From a virus, in IMG/VR virus record IMGVR_UViG_3300044675_008209, positions 1 through 21,884 of that record: a DNA stretch of 21,884 nt; one strand, 5' to 3'. The notes beneath the pieces were generated by a model that ran no database searches, was not told where the DNA came from, and saw nothing but the letters and a program-made list of their open reading frames with translations. How positions within the stretch are numbered: position 1 is the first letter of the stretch; each line of letters starts with the position of its first letter. A program made the position numbers and the translations under genes. This document shows, one piece after another, positions 7,027 through 14,963 of this stretch.

Positions 7027-8139
7027 ATGGCTAAAAACAGAGTAATTTATCAATCAGAAGCGCTTTATATAAGCAGTGGCGTAGGTTCCACAAGCATGAC
7101 AGAACACGCTCAATTAAGAAGGGTTCAAAGTGCCAATTATAGTTATACAATTAACCGTCAGGACGTTAATCAATACGGACAATTAGCAAGAATTGATGCT
7201 ATTGTAACAGAACCACCAACAGTTAATTTAGATTTTTCTTATTATCTTGGTGACGGTTTCAACGAAAAAGCACTAGGATTTAGAGTTGCACAAAACTTTA
7301 ATAATCAATTTGCTTCAGGACACTTAATAGCATCTTCTGGTAGGAATTTATATATTCTTACAGCTAAAGAAGGTGATGACGCTGTTGGATCAACAGAATC
7401 AGCATCAAGCGAATTGATTGGTTTAGGTAACGCTTTCTTAAGTGACTATAGCGTAGATCTTTCTGTTGGAAATATCCCAACAGTTTCTGTAACAATGGAA
7501 GCGTCTAATATTAATGCCGTTACAAATCTTTCAACAGGAGCGGTTGGATTAAATACTGGATATGTTAATTTTGCTACTCCAGCAATTGATCCAGAAGTTG
7601 GAACCTCATTGGGTCTTAATGGAAATATAAGATATGCTACTAGTGGAATTACTGGAGCTGGAACTGCAGCAACACCAACGGCACTTCGTCCAGGAGATGT
7701 TACCGTGACACTCTTCAATAGTGGTATTGCCGATGCAACTAACGCTGGTGATAGCTTCCATATTCAAACAGCATCAATATCGGTTCCTCTTTCAAGATCT
7801 CCAATCAATCGTTTAGGAAGTAAATTCCCATTTGCTCGTGTTGTAGACTTCCCAGTTAATGCAACTATTTCTATTAATGCTATTGTAAATGAAGTTGTCG
7901 CAAGAAATCTTGCTAACATACTCGAAAGCAGCGCTAAAAACGAGATCACTATTAACGTTGCTAATAAAATGGCTTATAGATTCAAAAACTGCCAACTTGA
8001 TAGCGAATCATTCTCTTCAAGCATTGGATCAAACAAATCAGTTGACTTGACCTTCAGTACTCAAATTGGTGGTGTAAATGATATAACCAATGGAGTATTT
8101 GTTAGCGGAGCAGATGCTTCTGCTAATGTATTTATTTAA
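7027..8139 (+). CDS. Major tail tube protein
   Basis: A 370-residue, Ser/Asn/Thr/Ala-rich protein with low lysine and many alternating beta-like stretches, typical of abundant virion proteins. The N terminus (RVQSANYSYTINRQDVNQYGQLARIDAIVTEPPTV, residues about 28-62) and the C-terminal segment (FKNCQLDSESFSSSIGSNKSV, about 318-338) fit tail tube proteins, in which a core beta fold makes stacked rings. The middle (about 170-255) is glycine/alanine/threonine-rich and may be an added surface domain. It has its own upstream element and a strong terminator just after, consistent with high expression. The codon use is richer in C and G than in its cassette neighbours. A tail tube is favoured over a second capsid protein because the capsid gene is clearly at 9220-10341. 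Confidence 0.75.
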   Translation: MAKNRVIYQSEALYISSGVGSTSMTEHAQLRRVQSANYSYTINRQDVNQYGQLARIDAIVTEPPTVNLDFSYYLGDGFNEKALGFRVAQNFNNQFASGHLIASSGRNLYILTAKEGDDAVGSTESASSELIGLGNAFLSDYSVDLSVGNIPTVSVTMEASNINAVTNLSTGAVGLNTGYVNFATPAIDPEVGTSLGLNGNIRYATSGITGAGTAATPTALRPGDVTVTLFNSGIADATNAGDSFHIQTASISVPLSRSPINRLGSKFPFARVVDFPVNATISINAIVNEVVARNLANILESSAKNEITINVANKMAYRFKNCQLDSESFSSSIGSNKSVDLTFSTQIGGVNDITNGVFVSGADASANVFI

Positions 8140-8164
8140 TATTTAAAACATTAATATATAAATT

Positions 8165-8192
8165 AAAGGGGCATCGAAAGATGCCCCTTTTT
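8165..8192. terminator. Bidirectional intrinsic terminator between convergent genes
   Basis: A perfect 11-bp stem, AAAGGGGCATC (8165-8175) with GATGCCCCTTT (8180-8190), around a GAAA tetraloop, followed by T-rich sequence on the plus strand and A/T-rich sequence on the other side. It lies between the end of the tail tube gene (plus) and the end of the adaptor gene (minus), so it can serve both. Confidence 0.9.
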
Positions 8193-8198
8193 GTTTTA

Positions 8199-8666
8199 TT
8201 AATTATATAAACCAGTGAAAAAATGCCCCTCTATACCTCCTACCTGCAGTGGGGTAGATTGATATATATTATACTGAGAAACCAATTTATCTAATCTCGA
8301 TTGAGAGTCATCAGCCATACTCTTATATACCTTTGCCACTTCATTTTTATTTGTAAATGTTACAGCGCTATCCCCATCTTTTAAACTCAAAATATCGCCC
8401 CTACCCTCCGAAGTGCCAACTATTCCTCTTAATGCGTTTCTAGATTGTTTTCTATAATAATGCGATAAATACAATTCTTTATATATCGCTTGCGCTTCTA
8501 GATCAATAGATGGATTAGACCCACTATAAGAAGTATTTAATAACGTATTTAAATAACCTAAATTTTCAGATAACCATCCAGATATATGAGAGCGAGGCAT
8601 AATGCCAGTATCGCTGTCGAACTCTGTTTGGAAAATGCTTAATGATAAATCTCCAATTACACTCAT
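8199..8666 (-). CDS. Probable head-tail adaptor (connector) protein
   Basis: A 155-residue helical protein. It has a WLSENLGYLNTLLN helix (about residues 31-44), a central helix AIYKELYLSHYYRKQSRNAL (about 60-79), a polar loop, and a long C-terminal helix (about 108-138). An all-helical protein of this size that follows the capsid gene fits the gp6/gp15 type head-tail adaptor, which binds the portal ring. No sequence motif proves it. ATG at 8666 has no Shine-Dalgarno and lies only 4 nt after a GTGTAAAATA element. Read leftward, it would normally be followed by closure and completion genes; here it meets the end of the inverted cassette across a terminator. Confidence 0.55.
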   Translation of the reverse strand: MSVIGDLSLSIFQTEFDSDTGIMPRSHISGWLSENLGYLNTLLNTSYSGSNPSIDLEAQAIYKELYLSHYYRKQSRNALRGIVGTSEGRGDILSLKDGDSAVTFTNKNEVAKVYKSMADDSQSRLDKLVSQYNIYQSTPLQVGGIEGHFFTGLYN

Positions 8667-8670
8667 GCTT

Positions 8671-8680
8671 TATTTTACAC
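8671..8680 (-). promoter_or_regulatory. GTGTAAAATA element before adaptor gene
   Basis: GTGTAAAATA ends 4 nt before ATG 8666. If it works like a T4 late -10 box the transcript would start at or next to the start codon, giving an almost leaderless mRNA. It could instead be an A-rich translation signal. Confidence 0.35.
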
Positions 8681-8686
8681 TAAAAA

Positions 8687-9136
8687 TTAAATATCTCCTA
8701 AGATTTTAAGAGCTTCAGCATGAACTGGATTCGATGGATCTAAAATAACGCTATTAATATTATTAGGCATTATATTTCTGCGATTATTTCGATTTGAAGC
8801 TTTAAATTCATTAATTAATATAGTTTTTAATGTTGGTCTATCTTGCATGGAATTTACTCCAACTTTTTCAGCCAATTTGCGCATATCTGCTAAAGTCATA
8901 GACTTTAATTGATCTTCAAAAATATCTAATTCATTAGTCCCAAATGGATTAATGGTGTCGATACCGAGCAGAATTTCCAACTCTTTAGTTTTATCTTTAA
9001 ATTGCTTTGTATTAGTTGCTCCAATAGATTTTAATTGTTCTATCTCATTTAATAAACCTTTATCTTTTTCAGATTTTTCAACACCATAAGAAACATTCAT
9101 TGTTTTAGAAGCTCTTTTTGTAGTTTTCTTTTTCAT
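8687..9136 (-). CDS. SAP/HeH-like helical protein of the head module
   Basis: A 149-residue protein with a basic N terminus (MKKKTTKRASK), a charged helix (about 22-57), and a segment around residues 72-112 (LKSMTLADMRKLAEKVGV, then DRPTLKTILINEFK). That segment matches the two-helix pattern of SAP/HeH or Rho N-terminal-like domains, which usually bind nucleic acid. A basic NRNNRR stretch follows. It lies between the capsid terminator and the adaptor gene, so it is probably made with the head proteins. It may bind packaged DNA or act in head completion; this is inference. No Shine-Dalgarno; a TATAAT box lies 5 nt before ATG 9136, compatible with its own promoter after the terminator. Confidence 0.55.
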   Translation of the reverse strand: MKKKTTKRASKTMNVSYGVEKSEKDKGLLNEIEQLKSIGATNTKQFKDKTKELEILLGIDTINPFGTNELDIFEDQLKSMTLADMRKLAEKVGVNSMQDRPTLKTILINEFKASNRNNRRNIMPNNINSVILDPSNPVHAEALKILGDI

Positions 9137-9160
9137 AATATATTATATTCAATATACTGA
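9137..9160 (-). promoter_or_regulatory. AT-rich promoter candidate for the SAP-like gene
   Basis: The minus strand has CAGTATATTGAATATAAT followed by ATATT and the ATG. The gene comes after a strong terminator, so it needs its own promoter unless there is read-through. TATAAT is a plausible -10 box; a -35 box is not clear. Confidence 0.3.
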
Positions 9161-9170
9161 ATAATTAAAC

Positions 9171-9203
9171 AAAAAAGGGTCGCCCCATATAGGAGCGACC
9201 CTT
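9171..9203 (-). terminator. Intrinsic terminator after the major capsid gene
   Basis: Stem arms AAGGGTCGC (9175-9183) and GCGACCCTT (9195-9203); after one mismatch a further CC/GG pair closes an ATATA loop. On the minus strand the hairpin is followed by a run of T (complement of 9171-9176). It lies 17 nt after the capsid stop codon. Confidence 0.88.
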
Positions 9204-9219
9204 AATTGAATGGTTTTTA

Positions 9220-10341
9220 TTAAGCAAGTCCAGTGGCGATAACACCAACAAGAGCGCGGTTATCGAGAACCATGCGTCCTTCTTCAAGACTACCGAAATA
9301 GCCAATTTTGTTTTGGCGTATGCTGTATTGATCATCAGCGGTAAGAGAGAACTCTGAACCACTATCTGAATCAACTGCAACTGCACGAACAAGTGACTCA
9401 CGGCTACGATCAAGACCAATGATGATTTCTTTGTTGGTATTGAAGGTTTGTGCTGTGGTTGAACCTGCACTAGCAACAGCACCAAAGATTGTGTTGAATT
9501 TTTGACCAACACCAAGTTCATTAGCTTCCATGATAGAAACACCATAAAACTCAGGGATACCAGCGCTATTATAAATAGCTGTTCTCATATCTTCTGGAGC
9601 AGCAATACCATCAGTAGGTGTTCCACCAGCAGGTGAACCCTTAGTATTGATTGGGTTGTAAGCCATTGCACGAAGCTCTTGAACAACTTCAGGAGAAACG
9701 ATAAGGTCTGTTAATCCACGGCTTGAACGGCTAACTGGAGTACCCTTGTTGAATGATGTGTTAATTCTCTTTGCAAGAGTAAAGAGTCTATTGAGATCAT
9801 TAAGAAGGAATCTGCCAGATGTTCCAGCATTAATAATGTGATCCTTGCCATTTGTTGTAGCATTAGCGAGAGCTGTTAAAATGAGATTAGCAGATGTTTT
9901 CTCTTGCTTAAGAAGGATTTCTTGAGCCATGCGAGTAAATGTTTTGCTAACAACATCCATACGGCTTTTCGCTGCATAACGTCTGTCAAAGCTAAGAGCT
10001 GAATCGAGAGTATATGTAGCGATTTTCATTTCAGAAGCAGTTGGAAGAACTTGATTCTGTGGAAGACCACCTGCTACAGCTTGGCTGTAAACGTGGATAT
10101 AATCTTCATCAGTAATGTCATAATAAAGATCAAGTGGGATACTTGGATTATCATCAGCATTAAACTGAAGAGTTGTAAATAAATTGCTAAGTGTTGGAGC
10201 GTTATTGATAACTTCCGCCAATACTGGGCCGATAAATTCAGCTAATGCAACTTGTGCTTCATAAGCAACCGAACGGTTCTTGGAAGCCATGGCTTTGATT
10301 AACTCAACTTGTTCTGGAGTTCTTTTTAAAGTAATTTTCAT
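9220..10341 (-). CDS. Major capsid protein (HK97 fold)
   Basis: A 373-residue protein. After a short helical N terminus (residues 1-45) come a beta-rich arm (about 55-90, including SIPLDLYYDITDEDYIHVYS), the long spine helix region (about 120-160, VSKTFTRMAQEILLKQEKTSANLILTAL) and a C-terminal half with capsid-like signatures (LIVSPEVVQELRAMAYNP near 213-230; EIIIGLDRSR near 309; IGYFGSLEEGRMVLDNRALV near 344-363). This fits HK97-fold capsid proteins, and the place between protease/scaffold and connector genes agrees. The gene is clearly richer in G and C than most of the window, as expected for the most abundant virion protein. No Shine-Dalgarno before ATG 10341; it follows the decoration gene by 27 nt and ends at a strong terminator. 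Confidence 0.9.
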   Translation of the reverse strand: MKITLKRTPEQVELIKAMASKNRSVAYEAQVALAEFIGPVLAEVINNAPTLSNLFTTLQFNADDNPSIPLDLYYDITDEDYIHVYSQAVAGGLPQNQVLPTASEMKIATYTLDSALSFDRRYAAKSRMDVVSKTFTRMAQEILLKQEKTSANLILTALANATTNGKDHIINAGTSGRFLLNDLNRLFTLAKRINTSFNKGTPVSRSSRGLTDLIVSPEVVQELRAMAYNPINTKGSPAGGTPTDGIAAPEDMRTAIYNSAGIPEFYGVSIMEANELGVGQKFNTIFGAVASAGSTTAQTFNTNKEIIIGLDRSRESLVRAVAVDSDSGSEFSLTADDQYSIRQNKIGYFGSLEEGRMVLDNRALVGVIATGLA

Positions 10342-10368
10342 ATTAAATAATTTTTCTTTCTTTTGAAA

Positions 10369-10980
10369 TTATAAACCAAGTGCAATAACTGCATAGTTTC
10401 CTGCGAATTGATCAGTAACAGTTCCACTGCTACGTGAACCCGTTCCGATAACAAGACCAACACGAGCTGCATCGCTAACTGTACAACCTGTAAGAGTTCC
10501 ACTAGCTGTCGCAAGCTTTACTCCACCACCGATAGTAACAGCGCCGTTATAAGCGCTTTGTGAAATGGTGAAAACGCCGCGAGTAGCAACTGGTACTGCT
10601 TGACCTGGAAGAACACACATAAGTTCTTCAGCTTTTTGTGGATAATAGAGAAGTTTTTCTCCATTTTCGTCGGTTTTTGCTGTTTGGCGAAGAGTGATGC
10701 CCAAAAGAGCATCGCCGCTAACTGCTGGTTTAACTTTTAATGAAACGCTTGGGTATTGATTTGCTCCAACAAATGGATAATCTGTTTTTCCAAGGTAGGA
10801 ATCAGTTGCATAGGTAACTGGATCAGCGTTAAAGTTTGCTGAATCAACAGCAACAAAAACTCCTGCGTCACCAAATGAACTTGTTGTAGTAGACTCATTA
10901 ATATATGCGCCGTTAAGAGCGAACATATTAATTACGTCATTTTCGTCATATTGTCTGAATGGTAAGGTACGAAGTGCCAT
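10369..10980 (-). CDS. Probable capsid decoration (head stabilisation) protein
   Basis: A 203-residue protein rich in Gly, Ala, Ser, Thr and Val with few charged residues. The second half (about 125-203) has repeated short beta-like runs (GVFTISQSAYNGAVTIGGG, then GLVIGTGSRSSGTV, then YAVIALGL), typical of surface beta domains of decoration proteins. It lies directly between the scaffold and the major capsid gene, the classic place for such proteins (as in lambda gpD), and shares their higher GC content. It could also be a head fibre base. No Shine-Dalgarno before ATG 10980; the leader holds CTAAATAAAATA (10986-10997). Confidence 0.6.
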   Translation of the reverse strand: MALRTLPFRQYDENDVINMFALNGAYINESTTTSSFGDAGVFVAVDSANFNADPVTYATDSYLGKTDYPFVGANQYPSVSLKVKPAVSGDALLGITLRQTAKTDENGEKLLYYPQKAEELMCVLPGQAVPVATRGVFTISQSAYNGAVTIGGGVKLATASGTLTGCTVSDAARVGLVIGTGSRSSGTVTDQFAGNYAVIALGL

Positions 10981-10985
10981 AATTT

Positions 10986-10997
10986 TATTTTATTTAG
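10986..10997 (-). promoter_or_regulatory. CTAAATAAAATA element before decoration gene
   Basis: It lies 5 nt before ATG 10980 in the 23-bp gap after the scaffold stop. It resembles the TATAAATA class seen before other genes but is one of the weaker matches. Confidence 0.2.
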
Positions 10998-11003
10998 TTG
11001 TTT

Positions 11004-11696
11004 TTAAGATATTGTTATATTTTCACGATTGAAAGCTGCAGCGAATTTATCACGAAGAGAAACTTCTTCACGAGATGTAGTTTCATTTGAATTGGTTAAA
11101 CCAGCTTCAGATGTTTCTACTTTATCGAGAATTTCCTCAGTTGATACTTCCTCTGGATCTGTTGATGAAGCTAATGATACTTTTGAAAGACGTTTTTCTA
11201 CTTCAGACTCAATGCGAGCTTGGATTTGTGCTTCAAAAGCTGCTTTAGCTTCTTTGTTTTTGTTTTTCCAAACAATGGAAAGTTTTTCTTTAAAAGATGC
11301 AAATGCCTCTTCTGTTGTATCAAGACTCTTTAACTCATTAGCAAGAAACTCACGATCTTCATCTTCAAGAGCGTATTCTTGATCTATTAAATCCATACGC
11401 TCATTAAATCTTGCGATAGCTTGTTCAGCTTTTTGAGTAGCTTCAAAAGAATTAATTCTTTCTTGAGCTTCTACAAGTTGATTGTTGAGAGCCTCTACAG
11501 ACTCTTTGAGTTCAGTGTGTTCCTTAGCGATTGTCTCTTTTTCTAACTTAACTGATTCAATATCGTGACGATATTGTTCGTCTTTTTGTCTTATTGCATC
11601 AGCAAAAGTACTAGTCATAGAAGCGACAGCCTCTTCAGAAAACTTCTTCTCTACGAGAAGATCTTTTAATTCTGAGATCATTGTTTCAATATCCAT
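11004..11696 (-). CDS. Nested in-frame scaffold protein (internal start of the protease-scaffold gene)
   Basis: ATG at 11696 is in frame with the long gene (codon 277) and falls exactly where the linker ends and the coiled-coil scaffold begins. It would give a 230-residue protein (MDIETMISELKDLL...). Just before it, the minus strand carries TGTAAAAAATA (11711-11721) and an A-rich leader ending TCATT, almost the same as the leader of the tail tube gene at 7001-7026. The DNA becomes visibly less AT-rich from this start onward. In lambda the Nu3 scaffold is made in the same way from inside the C protease gene. The internal start is inference from sequence and analogy; the coding frame itself is certain. 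Confidence 0.6.
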   Translation of the reverse strand: MDIETMISELKDLLVEKKFSEEAVASMTSTFADAIRQKDEQYRHDIESVKLEKETIAKEHTELKESVEALNNQLVEAQERINSFEATQKAEQAIARFNERMDLIDQEYALEDEDREFLANELKSLDTTEEAFASFKEKLSIVWKNKNKEAKAAFEAQIQARIESEVEKRLSKVSLASSTDPEEVSTEEILDKVETSEAGLTNSNETTSREEVSLRDKFAAAFNRENITIS

Positions 11697-12524
11697 AATG
11701 ATTTTGTTTTTATTTTTTACATTAATATTTTCACTTTGTGAAATTTTATTACTATTTTTATCTTTTTTATCAATAGTTGTTACTAAAGAATTATCTTCTG
11801 AAGGTTTGAAAACGCCTTTTACATCAGCGGCTGGATTGGTAGTAAATCCTATACCCAAAGGATAGATTTTGCCAGTTATCAGACGATACACATCTTTACC
11901 ATCTTTTGTTTTTCCACTTCCTCCATAAATTTTTAAACAGCCTTTTAATTCTTCAATTGTTTTTTGATCTGTTATAATTTCAGCATCTTTTAAATCAGAA
12001 CTTCCTACGGCTAAAACATAATCAGTAAATCCAACTTCCCAACTAGTTGATATTTTTTGATAATATGGATCTTCTGGATCTGTTGATCTTTCTAATAAAT
12101 CTGCAAACGCTTTATTTGCTGAACGATAAACTACAGCACCAAGTGCTATATTAAACATTTCATTTTTGCCTTTAACTTCATTTGGGCTTAAGATCTTGCT
12201 TGAACCATATTCGCTAAAACCAGCGCTTGCTATATGACCAACTATTTTTTCTCTATTGTGTTCAATATTGGTTGGTTTATGTAAGAAATTTTTTGTAAAT
12301 GCTATGGCTGTATCTGTGTCCATACCATCTCCATTTTTATTAAATTTATTTACAACAGCGGCATTAAAAGCAACACCAATTAAATCTATGTTTTCTTCAA
12401 AATTAATATTTTGAGGAACGAGTGAGTGCAGATTATCTAAAGACGCTTTAGAAATAAAAGAATCATCGGATATTTTACAGGCATGAACAGGAGCCTCAAA
12501 TACTGTAGTGTATTTATATTTCAT
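11004..12524 (-). CDS. Prohead maturation protease fused to scaffold
   Basis: A 506-residue two-part protein. Residues 1-240 look like a phage prohead serine protease: NKNGDG loop near 62-67, KPTNIEHNREKIVGHI with candidate catalytic H89 (or H97) near 83-98, KISTSWEVGF with candidate catalytic S159 or S161, and TNPAADV near 229 closing the domain. Residues 241-276 are a Ser/Asn/Lys-rich linker. Residues 277-506 are a long charged coiled coil (about 300-420) with an acidic Glu/Ser tail, typical of scaffold. The protease cuts scaffold and other head proteins during maturation. ATG 277 probably also starts a separate scaffold protein. The gene lies between the acidic protein and the decoration protein. 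No Shine-Dalgarno before ATG 12524. The fusion resembles lambda C/Nu3. Confidence 0.85.
   Translation of the reverse strand: MKYKYTTVFEAPVHACKISDDSFISKASLDNLHSLVPQNINFEENIDLIGVAFNAAVVNKFNKNGDGMDTDTAIAFTKNFLHKPTNIEHNREKIVGHIASAGFSEYGSSKILSPNEVKGKNEMFNIALGAVVYRSANKAFADLLERSTDPEDPYYQKISTSWEVGFTDYVLAVGSSDLKDAEIITDQKTIEELKGCLKIYGGSGKTKDGKDVYRLITGKIYPLGIGFTTNPAADVKGVFKPSEDNSLVTTIDKKDKNSNKISQSENINVKNKNKIIMDIETMISELKDLLVEKKFSEEAVASMTSTFADAIRQKDEQYRHDIESVKLEKETIAKEHTELKESVEALNNQLVEAQERINSFEATQKAEQAIARFNERMDLIDQEYALEDEDREFLANELKSLDTTEEAFASFKEKLSIVWKNKNKEAKAAFEAQIQARIESEVEKRLSKVSLASSTDPEEVSTEEILDKVETSEAGLTNSNETTSREEVSLRDKFAAAFNRENITIS
11711..11721 (-). promoter_or_regulatory. Internal TGTAAAAAATA element before nested scaffold start
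   Basis: It lies inside the protease-linker coding region, 14 nt before ATG 11696. Element and leader match those of the tail tube gene, with small differences in A-run lengths. Confidence 0.4.
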
Positions 12525-12538
12525 TAAATAGTGAATTA

Positions 12539-13012
12539 TTATTTAACTTTTAAAGTCTCACCATCAAACTTTTCTTTAGATTCATCATTTCTTGATAGTG
12601 TTTTAGTTTTTTGTCCAGAAGCTTCTCCTTCTTCCATATCCTCTTCTTCCTCTGTTTCCTCTTCCTCATGCTCCGAAGAATCATCAGGCTTATCCATTTT
12701 TTGGAGAATAGCTTTTTGTATAGCTGGTGGTAATTTTTTTTGAGCTGGTGTTAATTCTCCAGATTCACTTTTTTCCATTAACATGGATTTCATTTTATCA
12801 AATTGAACAGCACAAGCTTTCATAGTTGATTCTTCATCCATTTCAGAAGTATCAACAAATTCTTTATCGCTTGAAGCACAAGTATTCATAAAAGACTTAT
12901 ATATATTTTCATCTTTTTTATCCATAGAAGATAAAGATACTTCTATTTCTCCATTTTTTATGGAAACATTTTTTTGTAATGGAGCCTTTATGTTTTGTAA
13001 ATTAATTTTCAT
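12539..13012 (-). CDS. Acidic protein between portal and protease, candidate prohead core component
   Basis: A 157-residue protein. Residues 1-35 look beta-like (KINLQNIKAPLQKNVSIKNGEIEVSL); the middle (about 50-110) is helical and Met/Lys-rich; residues about 112-130 form a strongly acidic tract (EHEEEETEEEEDMEEGE), followed by a polar tail. I do not recognise the family. In T4-like phages small acidic core proteins (gp67) lie between portal and protease genes and act in prohead assembly; position and charge agree, but sequence identity is not shown. Two cysteines (about C45 and C67) lie in the middle. It overlaps the portal gene end by 11 nt, so it is translated together with it. No Shine-Dalgarno. 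Confidence 0.5.
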   Translation of the reverse strand: MKINLQNIKAPLQKNVSIKNGEIEVSLSSMDKKDENIYKSFMNTCASSDKEFVDTSEMDEESTMKACAVQFDKMKSMLMEKSESGELTPAQKKLPPAIQKAILQKMDKPDDSSEHEEEETEEEEDMEEGEASGQKTKTLSRNDESKEKFDGETLKVK

Positions 13013-14963
13013 TTTGAATGCTATGATATAAAATTGCTGCTGGATAAGTATCTAATTGATGTATATTTGCAATTTCTAATATATTGCTATTTACACCTAA
13101 TGATTCTATTTTATCAAAGTTTTTTATACAGGAAACTATTTCATCTTCCCACTTATCCATTGAAGTAGAACATACTATCGATTCGCAAAGACTATCTAAA
13201 ATATTCTCCTGTTGTTTATTGAATTTTTTAATATTGAGATTTTTCTTGAGTTCTTGTTTGCCCAAATCTCTTATGTTTTCTATCCTTCCGACAACTTCTT
13301 GTATATTTTTTCTAGAAAATTGGGCCTTTACTAAAGGTATACCCGTTGTTCCTTCTGGTCTTCCAGCAGTCTTATTGGTTGTGTTTTTTTCTGTATTATT
13401 GGATTCCGCTGGTGATATCATTGGTATACCACCAACAATTGGATTATAAAAACCATCCTTTCTTTCTTGAACGAAATTTGATTGTGCTGGTGATATTTCT
13501 TCAGCCTTTGGAAACTTGCCATTATGAAACATCTCCATTCCTTGTTGAGGTGTTAATATTCCAAGCTCCATCAGTCTTGTTGATATCCTCATGAGTTGTG
13601 TTTCATCTCTCATGTCTATATCTTTAAATACTGCGGTAGGATACGATCTAAAACCTAAATCATTTGAAATTCTTTTTATTTCTTTTTGTAAGAAATCATT
13701 TAAAAACGCTTGGCGAGCTTCTTTTAATCTATCTACAAATATTTGAGCCTTTACTTCTGTTGCGCTATATTTCTCTTCTCCAATAACAATGTTTTGTAGA
13801 CCTTGCTTAATGTCTTCATTTAAAACTTTATATTTCTCTGGACCTAAAACTTTATTTAAATCTGGTATAATAAAGTCAGCTTTTGTTGTATAGTCGGATA
13901 CTAGAACCCTGCCAACGCTTTCATTCTTAAATAAAGTTTGCATAGCATTTAAATTCTGAGGGTTAATACCACCTTTGTCAGGATCTGTACCCATGGTGAT
14001 GAGAAGAATAACATTCTCAACAGTTCTGGTAATTGCTTGATCCATTTTTTTAAGTTCAAGTTTTGCATTAATATCTTCAAGCACTGGATATCCAAATGGT
14101 ATTGCGAACGGTTCATAATCTTGTTTTTTATAAAATGAATAAGCTAACTTTTTAGGATCTAACTCTATTTTTAAACCATCTGTATAGTAAGCCCCCTTTT
14201 TGATATTTTCTTTTACATCTTTTGGTAAACTATCAAATATTGCCTGATCTTCTTCTGTTGATGGACTCTGTAATCGAGACATCTCATACTCAGATAATAT
14301 TTTTTCATAAGCACCAACAGCAAATGTTGAACTTCTTTTCGCTATGATGTCAAATGGGTTTAATATGATATATCTTAATGGTATTTTATTAATAGAACTA
14401 TTGATTGGGGAGATACTATTAATTAATTTTACAAAATCTTCTGTTTGAAATTTGCCGTCTATCCTATAAATAAAAATATTTCCACTGCGATAATATTCTC
14501 TAAAATATTGATCTTTTAAGTTCCATAAATTTATTTTTTTAAACCACTCGTAAAAGAAATCTCTACTCTTTTTGTTGCCACCTTCTAAAAATATTTCTGT
14601 ATTAGCAAATTCCGACATTATATCAACCGCATTTCTAAATATCGCAACATTTGCATAAGCCTTTTGACATAATTCTATGGCCTCTCTTACATTTACTCCA
14701 TCCATGGCGTAATTATAAGGCAAAAGTCCACCTCTAATACTGCTATATCTATCTATCGTGGGAGAAACTGCAGATCTATTAATTCTAGATGTATTTGATG
14801 TGTTTGTATTTACGCTACGAGAATAAGAGGCTGTTGAGGTATAAAATGGATCACCAGATAAACTTGGGTTAAAGCTGGCTTGAGCCTCCTGATACGTTGG
14901 GATACTAGTTTTTTGAAATTTTTCCCAATATTGAGATTTCTTATTATAAGATCTTTTTGACAT
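13002..14963 (-). CDS. Portal protein
   Basis: A 653-residue protein. After a polar, disordered Ser/Thr/Asn-rich N terminus (about 1-75) come portal-like segments: NVREAIELCQKAYANVAIFRNAVDIMSEFA as a helix (about 91-120), FFYEWFKKINLWNLKDQYFREYYRSGNIFIY (about 136-166), and a basic/aromatic core up to about 490 with the IVIGEEKYSATEVKAQ and FLQKEIKRISNDLGF stretches typical of the stem/wing helices of portals. The order terminase, portal, protease, capsid is the standard one. The last 150 residues (from about 500) are an extra polar domain with a Lys-rich helical end. The portal forms the 12-fold ring through which DNA passes. Start ATG 14963 has no Shine-Dalgarno but a TATAAATA element 3 nt before it. 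Confidence 0.88.
   Translation of the reverse strand: MSKRSYNKKSQYWEKFQKTSIPTYQEAQASFNPSLSGDPFYTSTASYSRSVNTNTSNTSRINRSAVSPTIDRYSSIRGGLLPYNYAMDGVNVREAIELCQKAYANVAIFRNAVDIMSEFANTEIFLEGGNKKSRDFFYEWFKKINLWNLKDQYFREYYRSGNIFIYRIDGKFQTEDFVKLINSISPINSSINKIPLRYIILNPFDIIAKRSSTFAVGAYEKILSEYEMSRLQSPSTEEDQAIFDSLPKDVKENIKKGAYYTDGLKIELDPKKLAYSFYKKQDYEPFAIPFGYPVLEDINAKLELKKMDQAITRTVENVILLITMGTDPDKGGINPQNLNAMQTLFKNESVGRVLVSDYTTKADFIIPDLNKVLGPEKYKVLNEDIKQGLQNIVIGEEKYSATEVKAQIFVDRLKEARQAFLNDFLQKEIKRISNDLGFRSYPTAVFKDIDMRDETQLMRISTRLMELGILTPQQGMEMFHNGKFPKAEEISPAQSNFVQERKDGFYNPIVGGIPMISPAESNNTEKNTTNKTAGRPEGTTGIPLVKAQFSRKNIQEVVGRIENIRDLGKQELKKNLNIKKFNKQQENILDSLCESIVCSTSMDKWEDEIVSCIKNFDKIESLGVNSNILEIANIHQLDTYPAAILYHSIQNEN

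Noticed and set aside
5081-8207. Site-specific invertase target sites flanking the inverted cassette
   Set aside because: The facing sequences are short and AT-rich, no recombinase gene is in the window, and the likeness could be chance; kept only as a note within the inversion finding.
9165-9545. 126-codon minus-strand frame within the capsid gene end
   Set aside because: It overlaps the well-supported capsid frame and runs through its terminator; composition is that of a shifted frame.
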